Positions 27,946 to 36,752 of a DNA stretch of 64,000 nucleotides are shown in pieces; position 1 is the first letter of the stretch, and each line of letters begins with the position of its first letter. The translations under genes and the position numbers were made by a program. The stretch covers positions 1 through 64,000 of the forward strand of contig JAFWQC010000016.1 in assembly GCA_017509245.1 (NCBI GenBank), given 5' to 3'. The notes below the pieces were generated by a model that worked only from the letters and a program-made list of their open reading frames with translations, was not told where the DNA came from and made no database searches. The stretch comes from Clostridiales bacterium. Lineage in GTDB: Bacteria > Bacillota > Clostridia > Saccharofermentanales > Saccharofermentanaceae.

Positions 27946-28569
27946 ATGTACTGCGAATCATGCGGCTCATTTATTCAGGACGGCGAATCTTTCTGCTCTA
28001 ACTGCGGCGCACGTGCTCCCAAGCCGGCAGGGTCCGTCGTTCAGCATATTGCTCAGCCCGCACCTGCTCCCCAGCCCGCTCCGGCTCCTCAGCCTGTAGC
28101 ATCACCGGTTGTCCCCGCTCCGCAGCCTATAGCACAGCCTGTACAACCTGTTCAGCCTGTATACCAGCAGCCGGTCTATCAACAGTCCATCCCGCAACCC
28201 GGCCAGCCTGTTTATCAACAGCCGGTTTACCAGCAGCCTGTTTACCAGCAGCCTGTCCAGCCCATTTATCAGCAGCCCGCCTATCAGCAGGTTGTCGTTA
28301 CACAGCTTCCTGACAGCCGAAGCAGGATCAACGGCGCCGCGACTGCAGGACTTGTTTTCGGGATAATTACCGCATGCCTATGCTGGCTGCCTGTCGTGAA
28401 TCTCATACCCGCTGTCTTTGGTCTGATTTTCTCGATTGTGGGTTTGAGCAAGAGGAATGCCGGCGGCAAAGGCAGAGCTATCGCAGGCCTCATAATGTCC
28501 GGGATCGGAATGCTGATCAGCGCTTATGTGATCCTCGCTGTCATGGTCGAAGGCGGAAGCTACTCCTGA
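27946..28569 (+). CDS. Zinc-ribbon, Pro/Gln-rich membrane protein, paralogue
   Basis: A 207-residue paralogue of the protein at 26899. The zinc ribbon is CESCGSFIQDGESFCSNCG. The linker is longer in VYQQP repeats (about 60-115), and two helices follow (GAATAGLVFGIITACLCWLP and a second at the C-terminus). It lacks the acidic tail of its neighbour. The ATG at 27946 follows GAGAGGG. It has its own promoter region and ends 12 bases from the convergent trmL gene. The pair looks like a tandem duplication with later divergence. Confidence 0.75.
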   Translation: MYCESCGSFIQDGESFCSNCGARAPKPAGSVVQHIAQPAPAPQPAPAPQPVASPVVPAPQPIAQPVQPVQPVYQQPVYQQSIPQPGQPVYQQPVYQQPVYQQPVQPIYQQPAYQQVVVTQLPDSRSRINGAATAGLVFGIITACLCWLPVVNLIPAVFGLIFSIVGLSKRNAGGKGRAIAGLIMSGIGMLISAYVILAVMVEGGSYS

Positions 28570-28581
28570 CCGCTTTTATAA

Positions 28582-29154
28582 TTATTTATGCTTCTTGCGA
28601 AGCGTCTCATCGTAGGAATAATTCTCTTCAAGGAAATCCTCGCCCTTCTGTTCTTCCTTAAAGGACAGGCTGGGATAGCCTAATTGTCTCAGAACTTCGT
28701 AGATAGCTACAGCACATGCATTTGAGAGATTAAGACATCTGCAGTCCGCATTCATCGGGATCCTGAAGCATCTGTCAAGGTTAGCCCTTAAGATCTCACC
28801 GGGAATGCCTGTGCTTTCCTTGCCGAATATAAGATAGATCTCTGAACTCTCCGAAGCTTTCTTAAAATCGATATCAGACGGCGGAACCTTGCCGTAACGT
28901 GTCATGAAGTAGTACTCGCCTTCATTTTTCTGCACAAAATCCTGCCATGAATCGTAAAGCGTGTAATCCGCCCACGTGATGTGGTTGGTTGAAGATCTTC
29001 TGAATTCGGGATTGTTGATGTCGAATCCGACAGGTCCGATGATGTGAAGCGTTGCGCCCGCCGCCACACAGGTGCGCATTATGTTGCCTGTATTCTGGGG
29101 GATCTCAGGTTCAAAAAGAACCACATTCACTATGCTTTTTGCCGGTTCATTCAT
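28582..29154 (-). CDS. trmL: tRNA (cytidine/uridine-34 2'-O)-methyltransferase
   Basis: SPOUT methyltransferase of 190 residues that methylates the wobble ribose of tRNA-Leu. Motifs: LFEPEIPQNTGNIMRTC, then LIFGKESTGIP, then RIPMNADCRCLNLSNACAVAIYE, which forms the AdoMet knot. Length is slightly over the family norm because of an acidic C-terminal tail. The ATG at 29154 follows CGGAG. It lies just downstream of the phosphate transporter gene, separated only by a short hairpin repeat. Confidence 0.92.
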   Translation of the reverse strand: MNEPAKSIVNVVLFEPEIPQNTGNIMRTCVAAGATLHIIGPVGFDINNPEFRRSSTNHITWADYTLYDSWQDFVQKNEGEYYFMTRYGKVPPSDIDFKKASESSEIYLIFGKESTGIPGEILRANLDRCFRIPMNADCRCLNLSNACAVAIYEVLRQLGYPSLSFKEEQKGEDFLEENYSYDETLRKKHK

Positions 29155-29182
29155 ATTCTGTCTCCGGATCGAAAACAATATT

Positions 29183-29204
29183 CATATAGATATCCGTCTA
29201 TATG
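29183..29204. repeat. ATATAGATATnCGTCTATAT hairpin, copy 1
   Basis: CATATAGA-TATCCG-TCTATATG, an 8-bp stem immediately after the transporter stop codon. Nearly the same hairpin occurs at 31065-31092 on the other side of the transporter gene. Confidence 0.7.
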
Positions 29205-29205
29205 T

Positions 29206-30930
29206 TTATGCTTTAGCAACGGCAGCTTTGCGCCTGCTCTTCTTCTCCTCTTCGGGCTCTTCAGCAGGGATGCCGAATGATATGAGGTTCGACTCGGCCG
29301 CAGCCTCAGCTATATTGAGCATATGGTCGCCAAGACGTTCAAAGTCTGTAAGCATCTCGGAATAGATAACGCAAGCGTCACCTGAACAGATTCCGGACTT
29401 AAGTCTTTCGAGCTGATGCTCTCTGTAATCTTCCGTCATGTCGTCTATCTTCTGCTCCATCTGAGCCATCCTGATATGTACGGAACCGGGCTTGCTGCCA
29501 AAGAGAATGTTGTAAGCGTCAGTGGTAGTCGTTACCATCTGGCTGACTTCTGCCCTTGCCTTATCTGAAAGCTTTAAGCCCTTGCTCTCCAGGAGATTCG
29601 CATATCCTGAAATATTGGTGGCATGGTCTCCCATACGCTCGATATTGCCCGTGATCTTAAACAGCGCACTCATTGCTACAGCTTCTTTCTCGGACATAGC
29701 GAAAACCATAGCGTGCGAGATATAGTACGATATCTCCTTGTTGAGGTAATCGACGTATTCTTCCGTATCGTTTATCTGCTGCTGTGTCTTATCACTGTTT
29801 TCGAGCACCGCTTCGATACTTCTCTTGACATTAGTGCCTGCCATCTCGAGCATTCTGCTGATCTCATTGCAAATAGCCCTGATAAGGACTTCGGTACCGA
29901 CCTGGTTGCTCGTGCTGAGCATATTGGGGTTAAGGTACTTCAGATACTGAACGCTGTCATCCCCGCCCTTCTTGTCAGGTACGATGAGTTTAACGAGCTT
30001 AACGATGAGCTTGCCGAAAGGCAGCAGGATGATGGTTGACGCGAGGTTAAACACAAGGTGCATGTTCGCGAACTGTCTTGCGACATCGTTGGGCGACAGT
30101 AATCTGACAAAATCCGCTACAGGGAGCAGATAGTAAGCAATGGTAAAGATCGCGGTACCGATGACATTGAAGAGCATGTGGAGCATTCCGGCTCTTGTCG
30201 CATTTCTGGAGCCGCCGATAGAAGCGAAGACCGCCGTAACGCAGGTACCGATATTAAGTCCGAATATGATGAACATTGCCTGCTCAAGCGTGATGAGCTG
30301 GGCACCGGAAGCTGACATCGCCATAGCCTGAAGGACACCGACGCCGGCTGCGGAACTTTGGATGATTATTACGAAGATGATGCCTACGATGATGCCGATA
30401 AAAGGATTGTTGATCGATGCAAATATATCCTTAACGATATCCATCTCGCTTAACGGAGCCATGGAATTCTTCATGAGATTCATGGCAACGAAGATAAAGC
30501 CCAGGCCGGCTATTGCCTCACCGATGCTTCTTAACTTCTTGTTCTTGACCAGGATACATACAAAAGTACCCAGAAGGGCAATGATCGGGGCATAGTTGCC
30601 TATATCAAAAGCGATGAGCTGTGAAGTGATATTGGTACCGATGTTTGCGCCCATGATTACCCACAGAGCCTGGTAAAGGTTCATGAGGCCCGCGTTAACG
30701 AATCCTACGGACATGACCGATGTGGCTGTTGAAGACTGGATAAGTGCCGTGATTCCGGCACCGACTGCAACGCCCATTATCCTGTTGCCGGTAAGTTTTG
30801 CAAGAACATTCTTTAACTTGTCTCCGGCTATTGCCTGCAGACTTCCGCTGGTGATCTTAACACTGTAAAGGAACAGTGCCATGCCGGCACAGAGTTCCAC
30901 CATCGCCGCCCAAACATCAATTTCTGCCAT
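29206..30930 (-). CDS. Na/phosphate cotransporter with C-terminal PhoU domain
   Basis: NptA/PNaS-family importer of 574 residues. It has two inverted repeats of membrane segments, each with the signature QSSTATS (first) and QSSAAGVG (second), and GANIGTNITSQ/GLNIGTCVTAV. After about residue 350 comes a cytoplasmic PhoU-like four-helix domain (ERMGDHATNISGYANLL and ERLGDHMLNIAEAA). The ATG at 30930 has GGAGG upstream. A strong sigma-A promoter precedes it. The likely role is inorganic phosphate uptake with built-in regulation. Confidence 0.92.
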   Translation of the reverse strand: MAEIDVWAAMVELCAGMALFLYSVKITSGSLQAIAGDKLKNVLAKLTGNRIMGVAVGAGITALIQSSTATSVMSVGFVNAGLMNLYQALWVIMGANIGTNITSQLIAFDIGNYAPIIALLGTFVCILVKNKKLRSIGEAIAGLGFIFVAMNLMKNSMAPLSEMDIVKDIFASINNPFIGIIVGIIFVIIIQSSAAGVGVLQAMAMSASGAQLITLEQAMFIIFGLNIGTCVTAVFASIGGSRNATRAGMLHMLFNVIGTAIFTIAYYLLPVADFVRLLSPNDVARQFANMHLVFNLASTIILLPFGKLIVKLVKLIVPDKKGGDDSVQYLKYLNPNMLSTSNQVGTEVLIRAICNEISRMLEMAGTNVKRSIEAVLENSDKTQQQINDTEEYVDYLNKEISYYISHAMVFAMSEKEAVAMSALFKITGNIERMGDHATNISGYANLLESKGLKLSDKARAEVSQMVTTTTDAYNILFGSKPGSVHIRMAQMEQKIDDMTEDYREHQLERLKSGICSGDACVIYSEMLTDFERLGDHMLNIAEAAAESNLISFGIPAEEPEEEKKSRRKAAVAKA

Positions 30931-30983
30931 AAATCTCACTCGCCTCCGAACGGCTCTCAAAACACTTAGAAATCACTCACATA

Positions 30984-31012
30984 ATAATATGGGTGTAGCG
31001 ATTCAATGTCAA
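30984..31012 (-). promoter_or_regulatory. Sigma-A-type promoter of the phosphate transporter
   Basis: On the minus strand TTGACA (31012-31007), a 17-base spacer and TATTAT (30989-30984), 54 bases from the chosen ATG. This is a near-consensus housekeeping promoter. Confidence 0.75.
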
Positions 31013-31267
31013 AGCTTTTCGGCAAATATCAAAGTATTTTAGAGTTATCAGATGGAATCTGCGGCAATATATAGATATGCGTCTATATATTGTCATTACA
31101 AAACCCAGAAAAGCCCTCAACCACAACGTCTTCAGGACATAAGCACTTCATCTCAGTCATTCTCAAAAAGTCCGGTAAATGCCCTCAAAAAACTCTCTGC
31201 ATTTGAACTTTTTAAATTCATACCAGCATAGTATAATCTCCGCATATCAACCTGTGGAAGGTTCCAT
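31013..31267. other. Intergenic region between Na/Pi transporter and MFS gene
   Basis: No gene seen. It contains the second copy of the ATATAGATATnCGTCTATAT hairpin and a TATAAT at 31232-31237 with no good -35, which may serve the MFS gene starting at 31268. Confidence 0.5.
31065..31092. repeat. ATATAGATATnCGTCTATAT hairpin, copy 2
   Basis: CAATATATAGA-TATGCG-TCTATATATTG, a perfect 11-bp stem, sharing its core with the copy at 29183-29204. It lies upstream of the phosphate transporter promoter. Confidence 0.7.
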
Positions 31268-32485
31268 ATGACGGCCACGAGAAAGTTCTGGACATTAAGA
31301 TACATCATAATTAACGCTACGTATTTTGCCGTTTACAGCGGCATTCATGCATATGCGTCCGTCTTCCTGCTCGAAAAGGGTTTCTCCAACACACTCATCG
31401 GCATCACACTGGCACTTGCCAATATCCTTTCCGTCATCTTCCAGCCTTTTATAGCAGGTCTTATCGACAAACAGGGCAAGCTCACCAACCGCAATGTCTC
31501 AATGGCATCCACTGCTCTCCTTTTAATCGGATCTGTCCTGCTTCTTATCATAAAAAGCGGCATCGTCGTGATATTCATTATTTTCGCGCTCATATACACG
31601 GTACAGATGGTATACCAGCCCATCTTGACCGCGATGTACTTTGAATACGAGGCGGCCGGATGCCACATCTACTACGGACTTGCACGCGGGCTGGGTTCCT
31701 GCGGATTTGCCGTCGTATCGGTCTTCACGGGCAAGGCCATCGGATGGTTCGGCGTTAACATCCTAATGATCCTCGACATCATATTCCTTACCATAGCGCT
31801 CATCGTTCTCTATTTCTTTAAGAAACCTGAAATTAAAAATGCTGAGACCGGAAGCACAGAGACTGCTCACAACAACCTGATAAGTTTTATTAAAACATAT
31901 CCGTTCTTTATGCTCTTCGTCGCCGGCGCAATGTGCTTCTTCTTTGCGCATAACGCGATCAACGACTACATGATCCAGATAATCACGCCGCTTGGAGGCA
32001 CCGAGACACAGATGGGCATTGCGGTATTCATCGCTGCCCTTCTCGAACTCCCCACCATGGCGCTCATAGATAAGATCATGTAGAAGATCTCTTGCAGGAA
32101 TCTCCTGCTTATCTCAGGCGCTGCATTCCTTGTTAAGACGCTCCTGATGCTCCTTGCGCCCAACATGGTCCTCGTATATATAAGCCAGGCTATGCAGATG
32201 CTCGCTTATGCCGTTTTCATTCCCGTCTCCGCTTACTTCGTAAACATGACGATGGCAAGACTCGATCAGGTAAAAGGACAGGCCTATATCAACTGCTCGA
32301 TCACTCTTGGCGGTGTATTCTCAAGCCTTGTATGCGGACGACTGCTCGACATCAAGGGACCGGGCTTTATGCTTGCCGTGAGCCTCGCCGTAACTGCAAC
32401 AGGTCTCGTCATAGCTTTCCTGGCTCTCAAGGTATTCGGAAAAAAGTCAAAAGAGTGCGGCAATATTGCAGAAGACCGCTCTTAA
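31268..32485 (+). pseudogene. MFS transporter with in-frame TAG
   Basis: A single frame of 405 codons encodes a 12-helix major-facilitator protein of the LacY/MFS_1-like type (FAVYSGIHAYASVFLLEKGFSNTLIG, then ANILSVIFQPFIAGLIDKQGK). Codon 272 (32081-32083) is TAG, after ALIDKIM. The frame continues without further stops as KISCRNLLLISGAAFLVKTLLM to the end of the family fold. One base change from AAG or CAG explains it. As written, translation would give a nine-helix fragment. A sequence error, a recent null allele or suppression are all possible. The substrate is unknown. Confidence 0.8.
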
Positions 32486-32498
32486 ACAAAATTCAGTA

Positions 32499-32527
32499 TT
32501 GAACAATATACAATACCGCGTTATACT
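32499..32527 (+). promoter_or_regulatory. Sigma-A-type promoter of the lipase gene
   Basis: TTGAAC, a 17-base spacer and TATACT, followed 36 bases later by the lipase ATG. Confidence 0.7.
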
Positions 32528-32563
32528 CCCCTTATAGACCAATGGTTAAAGGGAAGATTTTGT

Positions 32564-33388
32564 ATGAACGACTCTTGCAATCTGAAGTACCCGCTGCTTA
32601 TGGTGCACGGAATGGGTTTCCGTGACAGAAAGCATCTGTGCTACTGGGGCAGGATCCCCAAAGCTCTTGAATCTGAGGGCGCAAATATTTTCTTCGGTCA
32701 TCAGGATGCCGTAGGATCGGTCGAAGGCAATGCCGATACGATCGCGAAAAGCCTTGACGAGGTCCTGAGGATCACCGGTGCCGACAAGGTCAACATTCTT
32801 GCGCATTCCAAGGGCGGCCTCGAATCGAGATATCTCGTTAATCACGGCTACCACGACAAGATCGCATCGATCACCACTATTGATACACCACATCACGGTT
32901 CCAATACGGTGGATTTCTTCATGAGAGCTCCAAAGTGGTTGGTCAAAGCCGCCGCAAAGGGCAATGATCTCTGGATGTGGCTTTTAGGCGACAAGCATCC
33001 TGACAGCATGGGCTGCTTTGATATCCTGACTACAAAGACCGCTGCAAAATTCAATCTCGATAATCCCGCGCCTGAGGACATATATTGCCAGAGTTACGCT
33101 TTCAAGTGCACGGGCGCTTTTTCCGATTCAGTATTCTGCCTCACCTATCCGCTCGTCAAGAGATTCGACGGCGACAATGACGGCATGGTCTCCACCGCTT
33201 CGGCCCACTGGGTCAACTTCAAGGGCGTGCACACATCCCCTGCCAGAAGAGGCATCTCCCACGCTGATGTCGTCGACTTAAGACGCAGGAAGTTCACTTC
33301 CAGAAAACCCGGCAGCGACGACGAAGTAAGTGACATCGTGGTCTTCTACCTCAACATAATAAGGGATCTTAAACAGATGGGCTTCTGA
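32564..33388 (+). CDS. Lipase/esterase-like alpha/beta hydrolase
   Basis: A 274-residue member of the LipA/EstA triacylglycerol-lipase-type group. The oxyanion segment is PLLMVHGMGFRD and the nucleophile elbow is AHSKGG, a variant of GHSxGG. The acid is probably in DGDNDGMVS and the histidine in ISHADVVD. No signal peptide is visible, so the enzyme should act in the cytoplasm on small esters or lipids. It has its own promoter and no close partner. Confidence 0.85.
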   Translation: MNDSCNLKYPLLMVHGMGFRDRKHLCYWGRIPKALESEGANIFFGHQDAVGSVEGNADTIAKSLDEVLRITGADKVNILAHSKGGLESRYLVNHGYHDKIASITTIDTPHHGSNTVDFFMRAPKWLVKAAAKGNDLWMWLLGDKHPDSMGCFDILTTKTAAKFNLDNPAPEDIYCQSYAFKCTGAFSDSVFCLTYPLVKRFDGDNDGMVSTASAHWVNFKGVHTSPARRGISHADVVDLRRRKFTSRKPGSDDEVSDIVVFYLNIIRDLKQMGF

Positions 33389-33532
33389 CCCGCCGTCTTT
33401 ATATTAGAAGCTGCCCGGATAACGGATGGACAAAAACGGCAAGTGACACACTCCCGATAAAATGCTATTCTAAAAAACGCTTGATACTATTTTCGGGCAC
33501 GGGAAACATATTTAAACTATAAGGAGTCCGCT

Positions 33533-34591
33533 GTGAATCTACTTGCCTTGGCGCTTATCCCCGTTGTGGGACTTTTATTATTCATCTATTTCAATGACAA
33601 GAACGAGAAAGAACCGTTCGGTTACCTGATCGGATTGTTCTTCACGGGAATGGCCACCATAATAACAGCCGTAATAGCCGAATGGATCGGTCAGGCAATA
33701 CTTAATGCATTAATGCCTTCCGTCTCAGTAATCAGACAGGTCCTCTTGGCAATGCTGATCGTCGCTCCGGCAGAGGAGTTCGGCAAGTATCTGGTATTAA
33801 GACTCCGCACCTGGAAAAACAAAAACTTCAATTACAGTTACGATGCCATCGTTTACGCGGTATTTATCTCTCTTGGTTTCGCGGCTTTGGAAAACGTCGG
33901 ATATGTCATAATGAGCGGTATTTCAGCAGCTCTCCTCCGAATGGTAACAGCCGTTCCCGGACATGCGTGCTTTGCGGTATTCATGGGATTCTTCTATGGC
34001 AAGGCCAAGTATGCGAGCCTTACGGACAACAAGAAAGGCTGCGCAGGCTATAAAGCACTTGCTATCATTGTTCCGATCCTTCTCCACGGCATCTACGACG
34101 GCATAATCTTCGGCGGTGAAGCAACGGGTGCGGCACTTCTTTCGGGCTTAAGCCTTGTGCTCTGGATCATCTTTGTAATCGCGCTCATAATCGTATCCTG
34201 TATCCTTGTCGTGAAGTCTTCGAGAAATGACTTCTGCATCATCACCCTGTATCCGGATCAGGTTCCGGTTAATGTTGCGCCCCAGTATCAGACACAACCT
34301 CAGTATCAGACCCGGTCACTGTATCAGTCACAGCCTCAGTACCAGGCTCAACCCCAGTATCAGGCTCAGCCAAAGGCTCCGTTCCAGGTCGTATACAAAC
34401 CTTCTGCGGTCGGAAGCTGGACATGCAGCTGCGGAGCTGAGAACAACCTCAATTTCTGCTTTAAGTGCGGAAGGCAGCGTTCTATCAACTCAACATGGTA
34501 CTGTCCCAGCTGCGGAACACTTTCCGTCCTGAATTTCTGCGGGAACTGCGGCACCCCCAGGACAATGCAGCAGCCTCCTGCAATGGGATGA
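33533..34591 (+). CDS. PrsW-family membrane protease with C-terminal zinc ribbons
   Basis: A 352-residue multi-helix protein with the PrsW/CAAX-protease-like motifs EEFGK (81-85), LENVGY (Glu120), GHACFAVFMG (His144) and LLHGIYDG (His185, Asp189). PrsW cleaves anti-sigma factors in other Firmicutes. After the helices there is a linker of YQTQPQYQ-type repeats, then two zinc ribbons (CSCGAENNLNFCFKCG and CPSCGTLSVLNFCGNCG). The GTG start follows AAGGAG. Its stop overlaps the GH27 start. The ECF sigma protein at 51-52 kb is a conceivable target, but this is a guess. Confidence 0.87.
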   Translation: MNLLALALIPVVGLLLFIYFNDKNEKEPFGYLIGLFFTGMATIITAVIAEWIGQAILNALMPSVSVIRQVLLAMLIVAPAEEFGKYLVLRLRTWKNKNFNYSYDAIVYAVFISLGFAALENVGYVIMSGISAALLRMVTAVPGHACFAVFMGFFYGKAKYASLTDNKKGCAGYKALAIIVPILLHGIYDGIIFGGEATGAALLSGLSLVLWIIFVIALIIVSCILVVKSSRNDFCIITLYPDQVPVNVAPQYQTQPQYQTRSLYQSQPQYQAQPQYQAQPKAPFQVVYKPSAVGSWTCSCGAENNLNFCFKCGRQRSINSTWYCPSCGTLSVLNFCGNCGTPRTMQQPPAMG

Positions 34592-36345
34592 TCTCCGGCA
34601 TGGACGGTCCTTCCCCTATCAATGGCAGCAATCTGAGATTCGATTCTTTCGGTGATGCCCTGTTCGCGAAAAAGCCCCGCCTTCCGGCCATGGGCTGGAA
34701 CAGTTGGAACGCTTTCGGAAGCGGCAACACCGAAGAACTCACCGGAGCAATGGTCCTTAAGATAAAGGAACTGGAGCTCGATAAACTCGGATACAGATAC
34801 ATAGTCTTAGACGACGGCTGTTACTGCCCTGAGCGCGACGGCGGTCATCTCCGTTCCGACACCGTAAAGTTCCCTTCCGGATTTAAAGCCATGGCTGATC
34901 TCATTCACAGTCACGGGCTTAAATTCGGCATGTATAACGATATCGGAACCAGGCTCTGCTCAGGCGCTGAAGTCGGAATTTACGGCCATGAGGAGACTGA
35001 CTGTGAGGATTACATAAAGTGGGAGATCGACTTTTTAAAGGTCGACAACTGCTATTACATGTGGGACAACGCGACTTTTGCCGACCCTCAGAACGCAAAA
35101 TATTCATATGCTCCGAACATAAAGAGCATTGAGATAGACGGCATGTCTCATGAGGCTTCAAAGGCTGATATCACAGGCACAAGAGCAGAGATAAAAAACG
35201 GCATCGCCACTTTCATCGGAACCTTTGACGGAACGGCGCCGGACCACACACCCATAGGACTTCGCAGCAGCGAACTCATTTTCGGGATCGTGGCAGAAGA
35301 AAAATGTACAAAGGATCTGCATGTCACATATGCTTCGGGCGCCGAAGAAGGTACCGGGCAGTGGCTCCAGGTGGCAATTGAAGACAATATCTTCTTCGAC
35401 GGACTTCTTCCTCCGACAAAGAGCAACGATTCCTTCGAAGTCTCTCCCGCCATAAAGATCGAACTTCACGAAGGCTCCAACAAGCTCCGCATAATGAATC
35501 ACAGAAGGCAGGAAAACACACTTCTTTCCTACTCAAAGATCCGCCGCGGACTTGAAGCGGCAGGTGACCGCGACATAGTCTTCTCGATCTGTGAATGGGG
35601 CAAGACCCAGCCACAGGACTGGGGACACAAAGTCGGCGACTCCTGGAGGATCTTAAACGACATCACTTTCCAGGTCGGTTCCGACGGCAATCCCGGAACA
35701 GCAAAATGGGAAGATGACTACACGACTTCGATCACATCGCAGTATAACAAGGCCGTGATAATGGATGAGTTCGCAGGTCTTGATAAAGGCTGGAACGACC
35801 CCGATATGCTAGTCATAGGCATGGACGGGATAAATGACATCATGTGCCGTTCGCATATGGCAATGTGGTGCATGTTAAACGCTCCCCTGATGCTTGGACT
35901 CGACTTAAGAAGGGTCAGTAAAGGCGGCGCTCTTTATAACATCATCGCGAACAAGGATCTTATTGCGCTCGATCAGGATCCGCTCGGCATTCAGGCTAAA
36001 AGGATATTTACGACCATCAGCTGCGCTAATCCAGATAAGGAATATATCCGCGATAACAAGAGAACCGATGTCCTTTTAAAGCCGCTTGCAAACGGCGATA
36101 TCGCCCTGGGTTTCTTTAACCTCGATCAGGAAGATAAAAGCTACAACATATCGATAGACATCGATATGTTGGTCAGGGCGTCAGGAGATAAGATCACAAA
36201 TAAAGGATCATTCCAAAATGCCGGAAGCTTCAGGATAAAAGATCTTCTTACAGGCGCAGAATGTGAATTCACTGAAAAGAGTTTCAGTTCCGGGATCCTT
36301 AGCCCCTGTGACTGCAAGGTAATAAGGATAACTCCCCTGCCATGA
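34588..36345 (+). CDS. GH27 alpha-galactosidase with inserted domain
   Basis: A 585-residue glycoside hydrolase. GH27 marks: PAMGWNSWNAF (33-43), LDDGCY, the nucleophile Asp153 in FLKVDNCY, SICEWG and the acid/base Asp406 in GWNDPDML. Between the nucleophile and SICEWG an extra segment of about 140 residues (175-317) splits the catalytic barrel. Its beta-rich composition (IEIDGMSHEASKADITGTRA to INHRRQ-like region) suggests a carbohydrate-binding insert. There is no signal peptide, so it acts on imported galactosides. The ATG at 34588 overlaps the PrsW stop (ATGA). Confidence 0.9.
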   Translation: MISGMDGPSPINGSNLRFDSFGDALFAKKPRLPAMGWNSWNAFGSGNTEELTGAMVLKIKELELDKLGYRYIVLDDGCYCPERDGGHLRSDTVKFPSGFKAMADLIHSHGLKFGMYNDIGTRLCSGAEVGIYGHEETDCEDYIKWEIDFLKVDNCYYMWDNATFADPQNAKYSYAPNIKSIEIDGMSHEASKADITGTRAEIKNGIATFIGTFDGTAPDHTPIGLRSSELIFGIVAEEKCTKDLHVTYASGAEEGTGQWLQVAIEDNIFFDGLLPPTKSNDSFEVSPAIKIELHEGSNKLRIMNHRRQENTLLSYSKIRRGLEAAGDRDIVFSICEWGKTQPQDWGHKVGDSWRILNDITFQVGSDGNPGTAKWEDDYTTSITSQYNKAVIMDEFAGLDKGWNDPDMLVIGMDGINDIMCRSHMAMWCMLNAPLMLGLDLRRVSKGGALYNIIANKDLIALDQDPLGIQAKRIFTTISCANPDKEYIRDNKRTDVLLKPLANGDIALGFFNLDQEDKSYNISIDIDMLVRASGDKITNKGSFQNAGSFRIKDLLTGAECEFTEKSFSSGILSPCDCKVIRITPLP

Positions 36346-36752
36346 CAACTGAAAGATTCGTTATTGAACTGTGCCGGATCACGGGAATGGAATCTGACGG
36401 CATCTATGCAAAAGGCCGCAAGAACGGGTGGCTTGAGGCAGAAGATGAGATCAGTAAAGACAGGCCGCTTACCCGCAAAAATGCCGCACGCATCTTCCAC
36501 ATGTATCTGCTTAAAGTCCTTCACGTAAATGACCTTGATATCAGCGGAGCAAAGGATCTCCGTGATCTATACGACTGCCGCATATGCGCAAATCACATAG
36601 CACAGGCATACATGCGCGGAATAATGAACGCCAGGGAACTTAAGCGTGACGGCGGATTTTTATGGTTTGACCTGAACGGAACGGATGACGACGAAGAGGT
36701 TATGGCTCAGTTGTCGCGCTTTTCTTCAATAGCAGACTGTTCTTTGATCTGA
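36342..36752 (+). CDS. Small hypothetical protein, divergent SLH-like
   Basis: A 136-residue protein whose ATG overlaps the GH27 stop (ATGA). Segments such as GRKNGWLEAEDEISKDRPLTRKNAARIFHMYL and CANHIAQAYMRGIMNA recall the spacing of S-layer homology repeats, but no signal peptide is present and the match is weak. Its last 46 bases overlap the convergent acyltransferase gene. Confidence 0.5.
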   Translation: MTTERFVIELCRITGMESDGIYAKGRKNGWLEAEDEISKDRPLTRKNAARIFHMYLLKVLHVNDLDISGAKDLRDLYDCRICANHIAQAYMRGIMNARELKRDGGFLWFDLNGTDDDEEVMAQLSRFSSIADCSLI

